The notes under the pieces were generated by a model. It was not told the DNA's origin and did not search any database. It saw only the letters and a program-made list of their open reading frames with translations. Shown piece after piece: positions 1 through 10,370 of a stretch of 64,000 bases of DNA; the stretch's first letter is position 1, and every line of letters begins with the position of its first letter. Source of the stretch: Datura wrightii (taxonomy: Eukaryota; Streptophyta; Magnoliopsida; Solanales; Solanaceae); the NCBI GenBank assembly GCA_035772735.1, contig JASDFA010000010.1, positions 125,899,501 through 125,963,500 of the forward strand. The letters are read 5' to 3'. The translations under genes were made by a program, and so were the position numbers.

Positions 1-106
1 AATTAAGTCTGCAAAATACAGGCTAAGACCAAGTTGTCAACACTTAAGAAAAATAAAATAAAAATATAGCAAATTAACACTTAAAACAAATTCACCAATT
101 GCCAAG

Positions 107-124
107 TCCCAGGCAACGGCGCAA
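107..124 (-). other. Primer-binding site of A3
   Basis: This site lies just inside the LTR and differs at two bases from the perfect 18-base site of A1 (TGGCGCCGTTGCCGGGGA). That sequence is the tRNA-Asp type primer site I know from Athila and Calypso elements. The two changes suggest A3 is old or inactive. Confidence 0.8.
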
Positions 125-130
125 AAAACT

Positions 131-1552
131 TGTTCGGTCTGTTTATAGGGTATATAAAACAACACGCAAGTGCACGTGGTCGAACAAGTAGTAAGTGGCT
201 TTAGTAAGCCAAGTATCGATCCCACAGAGACTTGGGTTAAGTGCAATTTGCTCAAGTATACTATATTTTTACTTCTAAATATGCTGACAACAACGTAACC
301 AAAAAGTTGATAGTTTGTTTGATAAATTTTACACTAAAACTAAGAACAATTATCTACTTTGAATCTGAACTATGGATAAGAGCATGCTAAGGTTAAACGA
401 ACATGTAATGAAACTGATTATCATCATAAATTGGTTAATCTTTTCTTCCTGTTGCTAGCCAAGAACATTTGCCAAGAGATTAAAACTCTCGTATTTAATC
501 TCACTTAAGAATCATGAACCATCCGTCTACATTTCTGTGATCAAATGCAATTCATGTTCTAGCCATACAATTCCGGTTCCTAAATTGACTAATACGGCTT
601 TCAGGTATATTTCTATCCTGAAGGCACATCAAAACTCAGTTTTCCCAAATCAAGTAAAGAACAATATACTATTAATTCACAACTTTCCAATTTCGTGCTC
701 TCTCGAGTGAAATCGGACTTTTTAGATGTACATTAATGTAGGCAACACACCAATGCAGTAAAAACAAGAATTAATAGAACAACATGAAAGAAAAAGATGA
801 AAAACCATATAATCAATAATCAAAATTCATCACAAGTGTTCATAACCTCAGCAAGGAAGGGAATTAGCCACTCATTTGTGGATTAATGATCATAAAATTA
901 GTGTTAATCATACAAGCAATTGTATTAGAGAAGAAAGAAAGAGAGAAAAAACCCTAAACTTTTCGTCCCTCAACTGCTTGTAACCCACGTCCTTGCTCCA
1001 CCAAGTCTGAATTATGAAAAATGAACTTAAGTGTTCTATTTATACTAGTGGAAATTTTTCCCGGAATAATGAGCAACGTGTCACGGAGTGCATCGCGGAG
1101 CACTGCCTCCGTGACACACCATGAATGCGGACCCTCACTGGAACTGGGGGTCCGGGAATTCAAGCTCAACGTGGCACGGCGTGCATCGCGGAGCACTGGC
1201 TCCGTGCCACGGAGCAAACGCGGAGCTTCACTGGAAATTTGGTGAATTTTCACCCTCCAGGCAGAATGCCTCCGCGATGGCAGCGTGACACGTCTCCATC
1301 GCGGAGCCCCTTTGATTCATGCTATCCAATGCCTTTTCCTTGCTCGCATCCAAGTCCAACTCCGATATCATCCAACATGCATTTTAGCTTCCCGAAATCA
1401 CATTTTACCTGCAAAACAATGCTAATCATGTTGGTTAGTGTAAATTCACATTTTATTACCAATTACATGAAAATGTATACACATTACTAGATAAACAAGG
1501 CGAAAATGATACTTTTGAGTATCACTTGGGCATATAAATCTGCCCAAGATCA
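131..1552 (-). repeat. 5' LTR of A3 (family A)
   Basis: This is a 1422-bp LTR that starts TGATCTTGGG and ends GAACA on the minus strand. It is collinear with the LTRs at 5649-7068, 12806-14230 and 21111-22531. It carries a TATA box (TATAAATAG at 1036-1044, minus). Upstream of it is a GC-rich block of three inverted repeats: an 11-bp perfect pair at 1078-1088 and 1107-1117, a GTGGCACGG/CCGTGCCAC pair around 1168-1210, and a CGCGATGG/CCATCGCG pair around 1273-1306. The rest of the LTR is AT-rich. Confidence 0.92.
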
Positions 1553-1793
1553 CAATCCTAGGGAACTCTTGTGCCAACGGTTCCCGTGCTATGTGTTCCT
1601 CGGGGAAGTACTTGCTTTCTTTGTGCTTTGCATACCACTTTTTCCCCTCTTCCGTCACCCACCTAGTTTCGTATTGGCGGCGTTGGACGCGTGGAACCAC
1701 TGGTGCTGCTGGGACTGCTGTACCCAGTCTGATTCGCTTTCTTTCGGCGCCAGATGTTGATGCGCCTTTCCCTTTTTCTTGCCTTCTTGACAC
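1553..1793 (-). pseudogene. ORF2 of A1, N-terminal part (plant-transposon-protein type)
   Basis: This segment encodes about 80 residues nearly identical to the start of ORF2 in A2 (18107 on). It has a basic, Ser/Gly-rich N-terminus followed by a segment around TRWVTEEGKKWYAKHKESKY, ending at QEFPRIV where the A3 LTR begins. The start codon used in A2 (ATG) is GTG here (1793-1791), so A1 lacks that start. The conserved core of the domain was cut off by the insertion. It was presumably a second protein made by a non-autonomous element; its function is unknown. Confidence 0.75.
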
Positions 1794-1798
1794 TTTAC

Positions 1799-2487
1799 CT
1801 GTCAACCCAAGTAGACAAGATCAATGTTAAGTCAATGAATATTAACTTTGACTAAGGTCGGGTTAAGCTAGACTACCCCACACTTAGTCCTTAGCCAAAA
1901 TTACAACATTCCGGCAAGATCATGCTTATTTACACAAATAAACAACCAACTATACAAACATGCTTAGTGCATACGAAGAATTCGACGGTATATATTCTAT
2001 GTACTACTCAGACTTCGTACAGAGAACCACAATCATTACCCTCGATAACATTTTATTCCGTCGCACTTAGCAAGGAAAAACAAAGAAACGAAAACAACAA
2101 GAATTTATCTACACGAACCTATACAACTCACCCAATTCTTGCAAATTTCACTATTCCCCTAATTTGAGAATCGGTCGGTCTTTTAACATCATAACAATTA
2201 GCACATCGACTCATCTCACTCAACATGTACAACCCGGCATGAATTTCACAAGTTCACTACATTTCCACTTCAAATTCAAAAACAAGCCCTAGATATGATT
2301 GTATCAACAAAATTGGATTAAATTATGCAATTAACGAGTTCAAGCAATCACAATGATACTCCGAACATCCATCAACACTAATTCAATTGAATTCACGCTT
2401 AATTTCTACTTAGGGCAAACTTAGCTCACATCACATGCTCAATATCAAAGAAAATAATAAGAAATGAGATGGAATCGAAGAACATAC
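1799..2487 (-). other. Predicted intron upstream of ORF2 in A1
   Basis: On the minus strand a donor CAAG|GTATGT (2487) and an acceptor TTGGGTTGACAG| (1799) flank 689 bp. The same two sites are present in A2, 690 bp apart, and a similar pair precedes ORF2 in B. The intron ends six bases before the ORF2 start position. This is a prediction from site sequence and conservation, not from transcripts. Confidence 0.5.
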
Positions 2488-2639
2488 CTTGAAAGTGAAG
2501 AATTTAAGAAAACGCAATGAATTTCTTGGCCTATTCCGTGTCACGTTAAAGGGGGAGGGGTTTTAGGGAGTTTGGTCGCGGAGTGTGTGAGAAATAAGGA
2601 AAATTGAGGGGGATTCGGGGTTTAACAGTGGAAAAATCA

Positions 2640-2835
2640 TGTGGGTCACCCGGCGATCCGGTGTGACCCGTCGCGATATAATCAGCAACGTGTCACGCAG
2701 GGCATCGCGGAGCACTGCCTCTGTGACATGGAGCTGTCGCGAGGGCGTTCTGGAATTTTTTTTTTTAATTTCGGATTTATACCTCAACGTGTCACGGAGG
2801 GTAACGTGGAGGCCCTCCGCCGTGACACAGAGCTA
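2640..2835 (-). repeat. GC-rich palindromic block upstream of ORF2 (A1)
   Basis: Three inverted-repeat units lie in a row: GGGTCAC/GTGACCC-type arms at about 2643-2668, a TCACG...GTGAC unit at about 2690-2730, and GTGTCACGGAGGG with its partner at about 2788-2828. They use the same words (TCACGGAG, CATCGCGGAGCACTGCC) as the block in the family A LTR. The matching block in A2 is at 17041-17260. Confidence 0.75.
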
Positions 2836-3062
2836 TCGCCCTAGCTCACTGTTTTGCCACTTTTTATTGATTTTCATACCTCGAATTTTCCTTTGCGATT
2901 CCTTGCATAATTTCCTTCCGTTCGACCTGAAATTCATTCTACTACAAGAAATTGGTTAGAATTATAGGTTTCACTCTAAATAAAAATAAAAACTAAAAAT
3001 TTTGTTGTTAATCAAGAAAAAGAAAAAGAAAAATCTATTCACAATTTACAAAGAAAAATTTT

Positions 3063-3080
3063 CACGGGTTGCCTCCCGTG
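3063..3080 (-). other. AGGCAA-loop hairpin after gag-pro (A1)
   Basis: The minus strand reads CACGGGAGGCAACCCGTG, a perfect 6-bp stem with a six-base loop, 40 bases after the gag-pro stop. It is preceded by a conserved stretch containing GGCGCTG. It is identical in A2 (16801-16818) and has different stems in B and D. From memory, Athila elements carry a similar GGGAGGCAACCC word after pol. Confidence 0.75.
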
Positions 3081-3119
3081 CAGCGCCTGGTTTACCGTCG
3101 CGACTCGACGTCATTCAGC

Positions 3120-5528
3120 TCAGTTGTCCTCTAGGGTGATGGACGATTTCTCTCGACCACCATCCTCCCCCCAGTAGTGCTTACATCGTTCAGGTGGTTT
3201 TCCCAATAACTCTCGTGAATCCTTTATCCGCGCATTATCAACTCGATCAATCACATTGATCACCGAGAGTTCCTCGTACACAATCGGGAGCTTGGAGGCC
3301 TTGTACACATCGAACACTTCCACCTTGTCGTGTGCTCGCATTGTTAGCTGCCCCGCAGCTACATCAATCAGCGCTTTCCCGGTCGCCAAGAAAGGACGTC
3401 CCAAAATAAATGGGACTTCCACGTCTGGTTCAAAATCCAGCACGACGAAATCTACCGGAGAAGATCAGGGAGCCAACTTGCACCAGAACATCCTCCACAA
3501 TGCCATCAGGTCTAGCTAAGGACTGATCTGCCAATTGCAAGATCACTGTTGTGGGTCTAGGACTCCCTAGACCCAGCTTTTTGAATACCGATGACAGCAT
3601 CAAATTAATGCTCGCTCCCAAATCACACAATCCACGAGCTCGGATACTCTGCCCAATAGTAATTTTTATAGTAAAGCTCCCAGGGTCTTTGAGCTTTGTG
3701 GGCAGTCGGTTTTGTATCCGGGAAGTGCACTCCTCCGTGAGAGCTACCGTAGCATACTCAGTCAACCGACTTTTGTTTGCCACGATGTCCTTTATATACT
3801 TGGCATATTTCGGCACTCCCTGCAAAACATCAACAAGAGGTAAGTTAATATGTACCTGTTTCAGCACCTCCATGAATTTCTTAAAACACGCCTCCTCCTT
3901 GTGTTTCTTTAATCGTTGGGGGAACGGGGGTGGTGGTCTTTCTGATTCCGCTTCCTTAGTCTTCCCCCTCTCTTCACTTTGCTCACTCTCGACTTCTGCT
4001 GCTCCCGATTGTTGAGGTGGTCTTTCTGGTTCCACCTCTTTCAGCTGCAAACCACTCTTTGTGGTCACCGCATTCACCTCCTTGGGGTTGGGATCTGTGT
4101 CGCTCGGAAGTCCTCCTATAGGTTTGGTGTTTTGGGCTCCAGCAAATTGCCCAAATTGATATTCAAGTGCCTTGGTATCTAACTGGTTGTTTTTCACCTC
4201 GGCTGCCAATTTCACATAGTCAGCCTGCAATTGAGCTTGATTAGCTATCATAGTCTTGAACATCTCCTCAATGCTGGGTGATGGTGGAGGAGGAGGTGCA
4301 TTGTTGTTTCTGAATTGTGCTTGATAATGATGCTGCCCTCCTTGGTTCCTTTGCACACCCTGACTCGAACTCTGCCCCTGATGGTTGTTGCTACCCCAGG
4401 AGAAATTCGGGTGATTCCTACAATTGGAATTGTAGTTGTTGCCATACTATTGGTGGTTGTTCCTTTGTACATTTCCCACAAAGTTCACCGAGTCAGGATT
4501 TGCTCCACAACACTTAGCTGAGTGCTCACTGCTCCCGCACACTTCACACCAAATCTGTTGCACTGCATTCACTGGGGCTTGAGGCTGGTTCATTGTCATG
4601 TTACTGAAGTGGGTGTTGAGTTGATTCTGTAAAATAGCTATCTGTGCAGCAATAGCTGTAAACCCATCCACTTCTAGAACTCCTGCTGCTTTCCTTGTCC
4701 CTCCTCTTGAGGAATCAGCATTCCATTCCGGATTGCCCTGCGAAATACGGTTCAACAAGGTATACAACTCCTCATAAGTTTTCTCCAGCGCTTGTCCCCC
4801 AGCTGCTGAGTCTAGCAATATTTTTGTATGGGATTCCAAACCCTCTATAAAAGTGTGCACCAACACATCATTGGACTGATGATGAGGAGGACAATCCCGC
4901 AACATGGACTTGAATCTCTCCCAAGCCTGATAGATTCTCTCCCTCTCTCTGTTTGAAACTTAGAATTTGACTTCTAAGCTTGTTGTTTTACCAGAGGGAA
5001 AAAATCATATCAAGAACTTCCTTGCAAGATCATCCCACGTAGAAATAGAATTAGGTGGCTCAGCTTTCAGCCACCTCTTGGCTTCTCCCAATAGTGAAAA
5101 TGGGAACAATGTAAGCCGGACGTAATCTGATGACACTCCAGCGGGGATATAAGTGTCACTTATCTCCAAAAATTTTTGGAGATGCTGCTGTGGATCTTCA
5201 TGAGGGAGACCTGTAAACTGCCCGCTCGTGTGCAGCAATTGCACCATGTTCTACTTAAGTTCGAACCTCCCTACTGGCTCAGGTTTGCGGATGCTAGATG
5301 TGACATTATTAGCATGTAGGATTGCCACCTCGCGAATCGGCCGAGCTGCTACTTCTTCGGGCACTAACATTGCCTGTACTACCGGTGGATTCTGTTGTTG
5401 CTCCATGACTGTCTGTCTGAGCAACTGCAGCTTTCTTTCTAGAGCTTTTCTCCGCTGACGATGAAATAATCTTTCTGGCTCCAAATATGTCCACCAGCTC
5501 CTTGTCTCTTGCCAGTGTTCAACAGAGA
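3120..5528 (-). pseudogene. gag-protease polyprotein of A1 (Athila-like)
   Basis: Reading leftwards the frame encodes Gag with the core GLPHEDPQQHL...LFPFSLLGEAKRWL (5220-5005). A zinc knuckle CEVCGSSEHSAKCC (about 4555-4513), a proline-rich linker, and an aspartic protease follow. The protease has a DLGA active site, then LADQSLARPDGIVEDVL and FILGRPFLAT. The frame ends in a stop at 3120 after a short linker. Reverse transcriptase would normally follow in Athila, but none does. Defects include CAA to TAG near 5247, CGA to TGA near 5005, small compensating deletions near 4935-4985, CAG to TAG near 4447, and a 1-nt insertion near 3460. No in-frame ATG precedes the first conserved Gag residues. 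Confidence 0.88.
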
Positions 5529-5624
5529 TTAAATCTGCAAAATACAGGCTAAGACCAAGTTGTCAACACTAAGAAAATAAAAATATAGTAAATTAACACT
5601 TAAGACAGATTCACCAATTGCCAG

Positions 5625-5642
5625 TCCCCGGCAACGGCGCCA
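5625..5642 (-). other. Primer-binding site of A1 (tRNA-Asp type)
   Basis: The minus strand reads TGGCGCCGTTGCCGGGGA, six bases inside the 5' LTR. This is the primer site I know from Athila/Calypso elements, complementary to the 3' end of tRNA-Asp. A leader of about 95 bp follows before the Gag frame. Confidence 0.85.
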
Positions 5643-5648
5643 AAAACT

Positions 5649-7068
5649 TGTTCGTTGTTTTGGTTGGGTATAAAACTACACGCAAGTGCACGTGGTCGAA
5701 CAAGTAGTAAAGTGGCTTAAGTAAGCCAAGTATCGATCCCACAGGGACTGGGATGAAGTGCAATCTGCTCAAGTGTACTATATTTCAATTCTAAAAATGC
5801 AGACAACAGTGTAACCAAGAGTTTGATATTTTGATTTCTAATAATTATGCTAAGTCTAAAACAATTATCTAATGTGAGTCTGAACTATGAATGTGAGCAT
5901 GCTGAGGTTAAACGAACATGTAATGAAATTAATTGTTGATATAATTTTGTTAGGCTTTTCCTCTGGTTTCTAGTCAAGAATTATTGTCAAGGGATTAAAA
6001 CTCTCGTATTTAACCCCATTTAAGAATCATGAACCATCCACCTACATTTCTGTGATTAAATGCAATTCATGTTCTAGCCATACAAAACCGATTCCTAAAT
6101 TGACTAATACGACTTTCAGATATATTTCTATCCTGAAGGTAAATCAATTCTCAATTTTTCGAAACTAAGAAAGGTTCATATCCTATTAATTCACAACTTT
6201 CCAATTTCTTGATCTCTCGAGTGAAACCGGACTTTTTAGATATACATTAACGTAGGCCACACATTAATGCAATACGAACAAGAATCAATAGAACAACCAT
6301 GGAAGAAAAGATGAAAAACCAAAGAATCAATAATCACATTTCATTACAAGTGTTCTTAACCTCAGCAAGAAGATGAATTAGCCACTCATTTGTGGATTAA
6401 ACATTGTTAAATGAGTGTTAAACATACAAGCAATTGAATACAAGAAGAAGGAAAGAGAGAAAAACCCTAATATTTTCGTCCCCTCAACTGCCTGTAACCC
6501 ACGTTCTTGCTCCACCAAGTCAGAATATTGAAAAATGAACCTAAGTGTTCTATTTATACTAGTGGGAATTTTTCCCAGAATAACAAGCAACATGTCATGG
6601 AGTGCATCGCGGAGCAATGCCTCCGTGACACGCCACCGACGCGGACCCTCACTGGAAACTCGGGGTATAGGGAATAAGGCCCAACGTGGCACAGCGTGCA
6701 ACGCGGAGCCAGGCCACCGTTCCACGGACCCATCGCGAACCCTCACTGGAAATAGGCTGAAAATTCCCTCTCCAGGCAGAAGACCTTCGCGATGGCAGCG
6801 TGACACGGCTCCATCGCGGAGCCCCTTTATTTTGTGCTTTCCAATGCCTTGTCCCTTGCTCACATCCGAGTCCAACCCCGATCTCTTCCAACCTGCATTT
6901 TAGCTTCCCGAAATTACATTTTACCTGCAAAACAATGCTAATAATGTTGGTTAGTATAAATTCACATTTTATTACCAATTACATGAGAATGTATAAACAT
7001 TGATAGATAAACAAGGCTAAAATGACACCTTTGAGTATCACTTGGGCATATAAATTTGCCCAAGATTA
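5649..7068 (-). repeat. 5' LTR of A1 (family A)
   Basis: This 1420-bp LTR matches the other family A LTRs. The TATA box TATAAATAG lies at 6550-6558 (minus), with the three GC-rich inverted repeats upstream at about 6595-6815. The outermost dinucleotide is TA where the other copies have TG. The outer end carries the inverted repeat TTGGGCA/TGCCCAA. Confidence 0.92.
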
Positions 7069-7453
7069 GTATGCTCCTTTCTTTCTTGAGCTAAGACTGG
7101 TTTTTTTTCAGCTAGAGTTTTGAGATGCAGTTATGGGTATGTCGGAGCCCTGCTCCGACCATCAGTCAGTTTACTCTTTAGAGGCTTTGTGGACTTAGTG
7201 TGTACAATGGTATTCAGTTTGTGGCCTTGTCAGATTTTTGTTGTTTAGTTTAGCATACTCATAGCCTTGTTTGTATTTTAGTTATTTACCCTGTATCATT
7301 GAGACATTATAGGTCCAGTTTGTGCTTCAGTTGATTGTGACAGGTGGCCTGGACGGCCTAAGTATTACAGTTACAGATATCATATAGTCGGCTTCCCAAT
7401 CAGTCAGGTATGGGGAGCCAGTCGCGCCCTCTCCCCAGTTATGGGGCGTGACA
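7069..7453 (+). repeat. LTR fragment E (gypsy-type LTR 3' end)
   Basis: These 385 bp resemble the 3' end of a gypsy-type LTR and terminate in GGGGCGTGACA at 7453. No primer site follows; instead LTR sequence of element B starts. E is therefore the 3' end of a solo LTR or of a 3' LTR inserted in B. Its left part was separated by the insertion of A1. It contains repeated GGCCTTGTC/GCCTTGT words. The family is not identified. Confidence 0.55.
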
Positions 7454-8363
7454 ATAAATTAACACAAATAAATATAAACAACCATTATTGAAGAATCGAA
7501 ACTAGATTAAATTAGTCTTTCAAACATTCAACCATCCACCATGGCCACAACCCTAGAATATAAGTTTAGCCACTCATAGACAAGAGGAAAAATGAATACT
7601 TAGTCATCATCATATGAAGATACAAGTAAATAAGATAAAAACCTAGTGTAAAACTTTGTCTTCCTTCCAAATGTCTTACAAGCCTCCACAAAAGAACTAC
7701 AGAATGTAAAAAATGATCAAAGATATTGAAAAAATAACCTAAGGAATATAAGTATAGATGAGCCTTCAAATGATGCTTCTTCCCTCCAAAGCTTGACTTC
7801 AAAATCAACATTTTCTACCCTGAAATGACCCTGGTGTGCCGCCCCACTTATCTCACCACAGAGTTAGTCAAACTTCAAACAATTTCAGCTCCAGAGAGGC
7901 CCTAGCGTGCCACCCCCTCTATCTCTCCAAGGTGTTCATCAAATTTCTCTAAGTCTGGATACCTCTGGCGCAGGGCGCTACTCATCTCGCCAAGGTGTTT
8001 GAGGTGCAATTCTCTGAAGTTCAAGGCACTAGCCTAATGTTTTATATTTTAAAGTTTGGGACTTGTGCGGGGTGCTACGCCATCCATTGCACCAAAATAA
8101 AGTTTTGTTTTTAAAGTTTGGGACTTGGTACGGGGTGCCAGCTATTGCACTAAGACCTTCATCTCCTTAAATCTTCACTCTTGGATCATTTTGTGTTCAT
8201 TTTGCTTAGTTTCCTACTCAAATCAATTAAAAGCATTTGTTAGCACGTAAAACACACACACACACACACATTAATTTAAATATAAATTAAGGATTATGAA
8301 CTCCAAACATGATCAAATATGGATAAAACGTGGAAAATAGGCATAGAAATATGGCCAACATCA
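7454..8363 (-). repeat. 3' LTR of B, outer part missing
   Basis: On the minus strand the LTR starts TGATGTTGGCCATATTTC at 8363. Bases 7810-8363 align with 32935-33460 of the 5' LTR. They include three imperfect GC-rich units of roughly 75 bp (about 7824, 7900 and 7967) built around GTGCCGCCCC and TCTCGCCAAGGTG words. Bases 7454-7810 have no counterpart in the 5' LTR, which must have lost that part. The last few hundred bases are missing because E interrupts the LTR. Confidence 0.75.
8252..8270. repeat. (AC)n microsatellite in the B LTR
   Basis: A run of about nine AC units lies inside the 3' LTR of B. The same position in the 5' LTR (about 33345-33365) has only a broken ACACAC stretch. Confidence 0.9.
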
Positions 8364-8379
8364 CCACTCCACATTTAAA
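8364..8379 (-). other. Polypurine tract of B
   Basis: The minus strand reads TTTAAATGTGGAGTGG directly before the LTR start. It matches the position and wording of the tract in A2 (TTTAAGTGTGGGGTAAG at 21094-21110). It would prime plus-strand synthesis. Confidence 0.65.
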
Positions 8380-8402
8380 CAATTCTTCATCCTTGAACAA
8401 TC

Positions 8403-8407
8403 CTTAA
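8403..8407. other. Target-site duplication of C1 (CTTAA)
   Basis: CTTAA precedes the first base of the C1 LTR and recurs at 25905-25909 directly after the last base of its 3' LTR. Joining the two flanks gives continuous B sequence, so C1 is one insertion. Confidence 0.85.
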
Positions 8408-9271
8408 TGTTATACCCCGGAAGCCGAAAGGTTAGACCCGGGAGTTGAAATGGAGTAAAACTAAAATTCTGCACCAGGTCATATAACAGGCCTTTAGGTG
8501 ATCCGTAAGGAGAGAACATGAGTTGTGAAGTGACTCGTGGTCAAGAAAGGAATTGGCATAGCCTGGGGAAGACCACGGGCGTGACTACGAGTCATGGTCA
8601 GACCACACGACTCGTGAGGTCACCAGTGGCCTGATTGGGTGCTTGGCTAGTAGATTTGGGCAGTGGGGATCACGGGTGGTGTCCATGAGTCGTGGTCAGC
8701 CACCACGATTCATGGGGTCCCTCGTGGGGTTCCCTGATGATTTGGGGCAGTGCACATCACGACTCAAGGCCATGAGTTGTGGCCAGTGGGGACGAATTAT
8801 TGGGTCCCTCTTTGGGACCCCCTGGCAGTTAAATTTCTGTCAATTAGTAAGGGACTTTTTGTAATTTCTAAGTTCCTAAAGCCCAAACTACATCGTTTTA
8901 GGCTATGAAAGTTGGGTTTTAGAGGGGAAAAACTATCCTAAGTCTTCATTCATGCATGCAGGAGAATAGAGAGGTGATCAAATGGTGATTCAAGGTTTTC
9001 TTCTTCAATTCCTTTTTGGGAATTTAAGGGAGAGTAAGATTCTGCTATCTTTAGGTATGAAAGGTTACGAATGGGTGCTTTCGTTCACACCCATGCCCAA
9101 TCTCTACGAATTAATGAAAATCTATTGAAAATGTATTCAGGTTTTGAAATAGAATTTTATGAAAACCTAATGATTCACTAGTGGGATTTTATGTTTTATG
9201 AATCTCATTATATTCTATGGATTTTAATTGGGTTTTACAACGTATTTTTACTTATAAAAATTATCGATTTC
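8408..9271 (+). repeat. 5' LTR fragment of C1
   Basis: It starts TGTTATACCCCGG and matches 23799-24649 of the 3' LTR. Homology stops at ATTATCGATTTCA, where gag-proximal sequence begins. The first 400 bp hold repeated CACGAGTCGTGG/ACGACTCGTG palindromic words. About 1.25 kb of LTR is missing. Confidence 0.9.
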
Positions 9272-10370
9272 AGCCAGCACCGCCCGTTCTGAGGAGCACG
9301 CACCAGAGCCAGCTGTCCACGCGGAGTTTAGGGAAACGATTTAGATGTTGACACAAGCTATGGATGCCCAGGTTCATAATTAGATAGTGGTGCATGACCC
9401 TCAGAAAAGGAATACGGCGTTAGCTAGAGTGAGGGATTTCTTGAGAATGAGCCCTCCTGAGTTCTTAGGGTCGAAGGTCGACGAGGATCCATACGATTTC
9501 ACCGAGGATATTTTGAAGATCACCCAGGTTATGAGGGTGAACAATGGAGAGTGTGTTGACTTGGCCTCCTATCAGCTAAAGAGGGTGGCGAACATATGGT
9601 TCAAGTAATGGAGGGACGCTAGGGAAGTGGGTGCAGGCCCTATAGGCTGGGAAGAGTTTCACGCGACATTCTTGGATTGGTTTTTCCTCGAGAGATGAGG
9701 GAGCTCAAGGTGGTTGAGTTTGTTAATTTGAAACAGGGTGACATGTCTGTGAAAGAGTATGCATTCAAGTTCACCCATCTATCCAAGTACGCTCCAGAGT
9801 TGGTGGAGAATCAGAGGGCTCGGGTGAGTCATTTTATGCATTGGGTGGCTTATTATCTAGATAAGGATTGCAGGAATACCATGTTGCATCAAGATATCGA
9901 CTTTCCCCGCATTGTGCTACATGCTAAGCAGATGGAATGGGTAAATTAGAGGCAGAGAGAGGCCAAGAGGGCTAGGATCGACAGCTGTGGGACTTCTCAG
10001 GTCAGGTCAGGGGTGGACAACGTCAACAGTCCCAACACAGGTCTATTGATCCAGCCCCATTACCTGCCAGCATGCCATCTAGATTTAGAGGGGACCGGAG
10101 GAGCAGGGCTTCAGAGTTGAGAGGCCAGGGTAGCATGCAAGTGGAGTGCACTTTCCCAGTTTGTGTGGGGTGCGGCATGAATCACCCGGGAGGTGCCTAG
10201 TTGTCTCAGATGATTGTTTCAGGTGTGGCAAGCCTAGAAATAGATTTAGAGATTTCCCTTTAGCCAGATCAGGGGTTGGTGGAGCCCGTGTGCCAGCATC
10301 CAATTCTGCCACTCCAGCGGTACATCCCCCTCAGTAGGGTACCTCGACCAGTTTAGCCGGCGGTCAGCGT
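9272..10370 (+). pseudogene. gag of C1 (chromovirus)
   Basis: This encodes Gag-core sequence of the Tekay/Del type: FLRMSPPEFLGSKVDEDP (9437-9490), then the MRELKVVEFVNLKQGDMSV region (9695-9752) and a YLDKDCRN stretch. Two degraded zinc knuckles lie near 10150-10255. The start codon is lost with the deleted leader. Disruptions include stops near 9345, 9382 and 9606, a 1-nt loss near 9688 and a stop near 9947. It would have formed the virus-like particle and bound RNA. Confidence 0.88.

Larger units (their letters stand above)
1..1552 (-). mobile_element. Athila-like element A3, 5' end only (nested in A1)
   Basis: Reading the minus strand, a family A LTR (1552 to 131) is followed by a primer-binding site and by leader sequence that runs off the window at base 1. 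It is therefore the 5' end of an element whose body lies to the left. The LTR begins exactly at its terminal TG against ORF2 sequence of A1, as expected of an insertion into A1. The duplicated target predicted from the right side is CAATC (1553-1557); the left copy is outside the window. The leader at 1-106 matches the leaders of A1 and A2. No coding sequence of A3 is present. Confidence 0.85.
1553..7068 (-). mobile_element. Athila-like element A1 (5' LTR, gag-pro, start of ORF2; interrupted by A3)
   Basis: On the minus strand the order is 5' LTR (7068-5649), primer site, gag-protease, hairpin, palindromic block, predicted intron, and the first part of ORF2. A3 interrupts ORF2 at 1552. The remaining ORF2 and the 3' LTR should lie left of the window. 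No reverse transcriptase, RNase H or integrase lies between protease and ORF2. The element inserted into LTR fragment E, and the predicted target duplication next to its LTR is GTATG (7069-7073). The first LTR dinucleotide is TA instead of TG. Confidence 0.88.

Noticed and set aside
954..1490. Open frames of 74 to 122 codons on both strands of the family A LTRs
   Set aside because: They arise in the GC-rich palindromic block and recur at the same place in every LTR on both strands, without any recognisable domain.
3551..4182. Plus-strand frame of 154 codons opposite the A1 protease
   Set aside because: It is the antisense shadow of gag-pro; the same shadow appears opposite A2.
131..7068. A1 and A3 as a tandem element sharing one LTR by unequal recombination
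   Set aside because: The junction cuts ORF2 in the middle and falls exactly at the LTR terminus, which fits a new insertion. Recombination between LTRs would keep the 3' end of ORF2 and the polypurine tract. The left flank is needed for proof.
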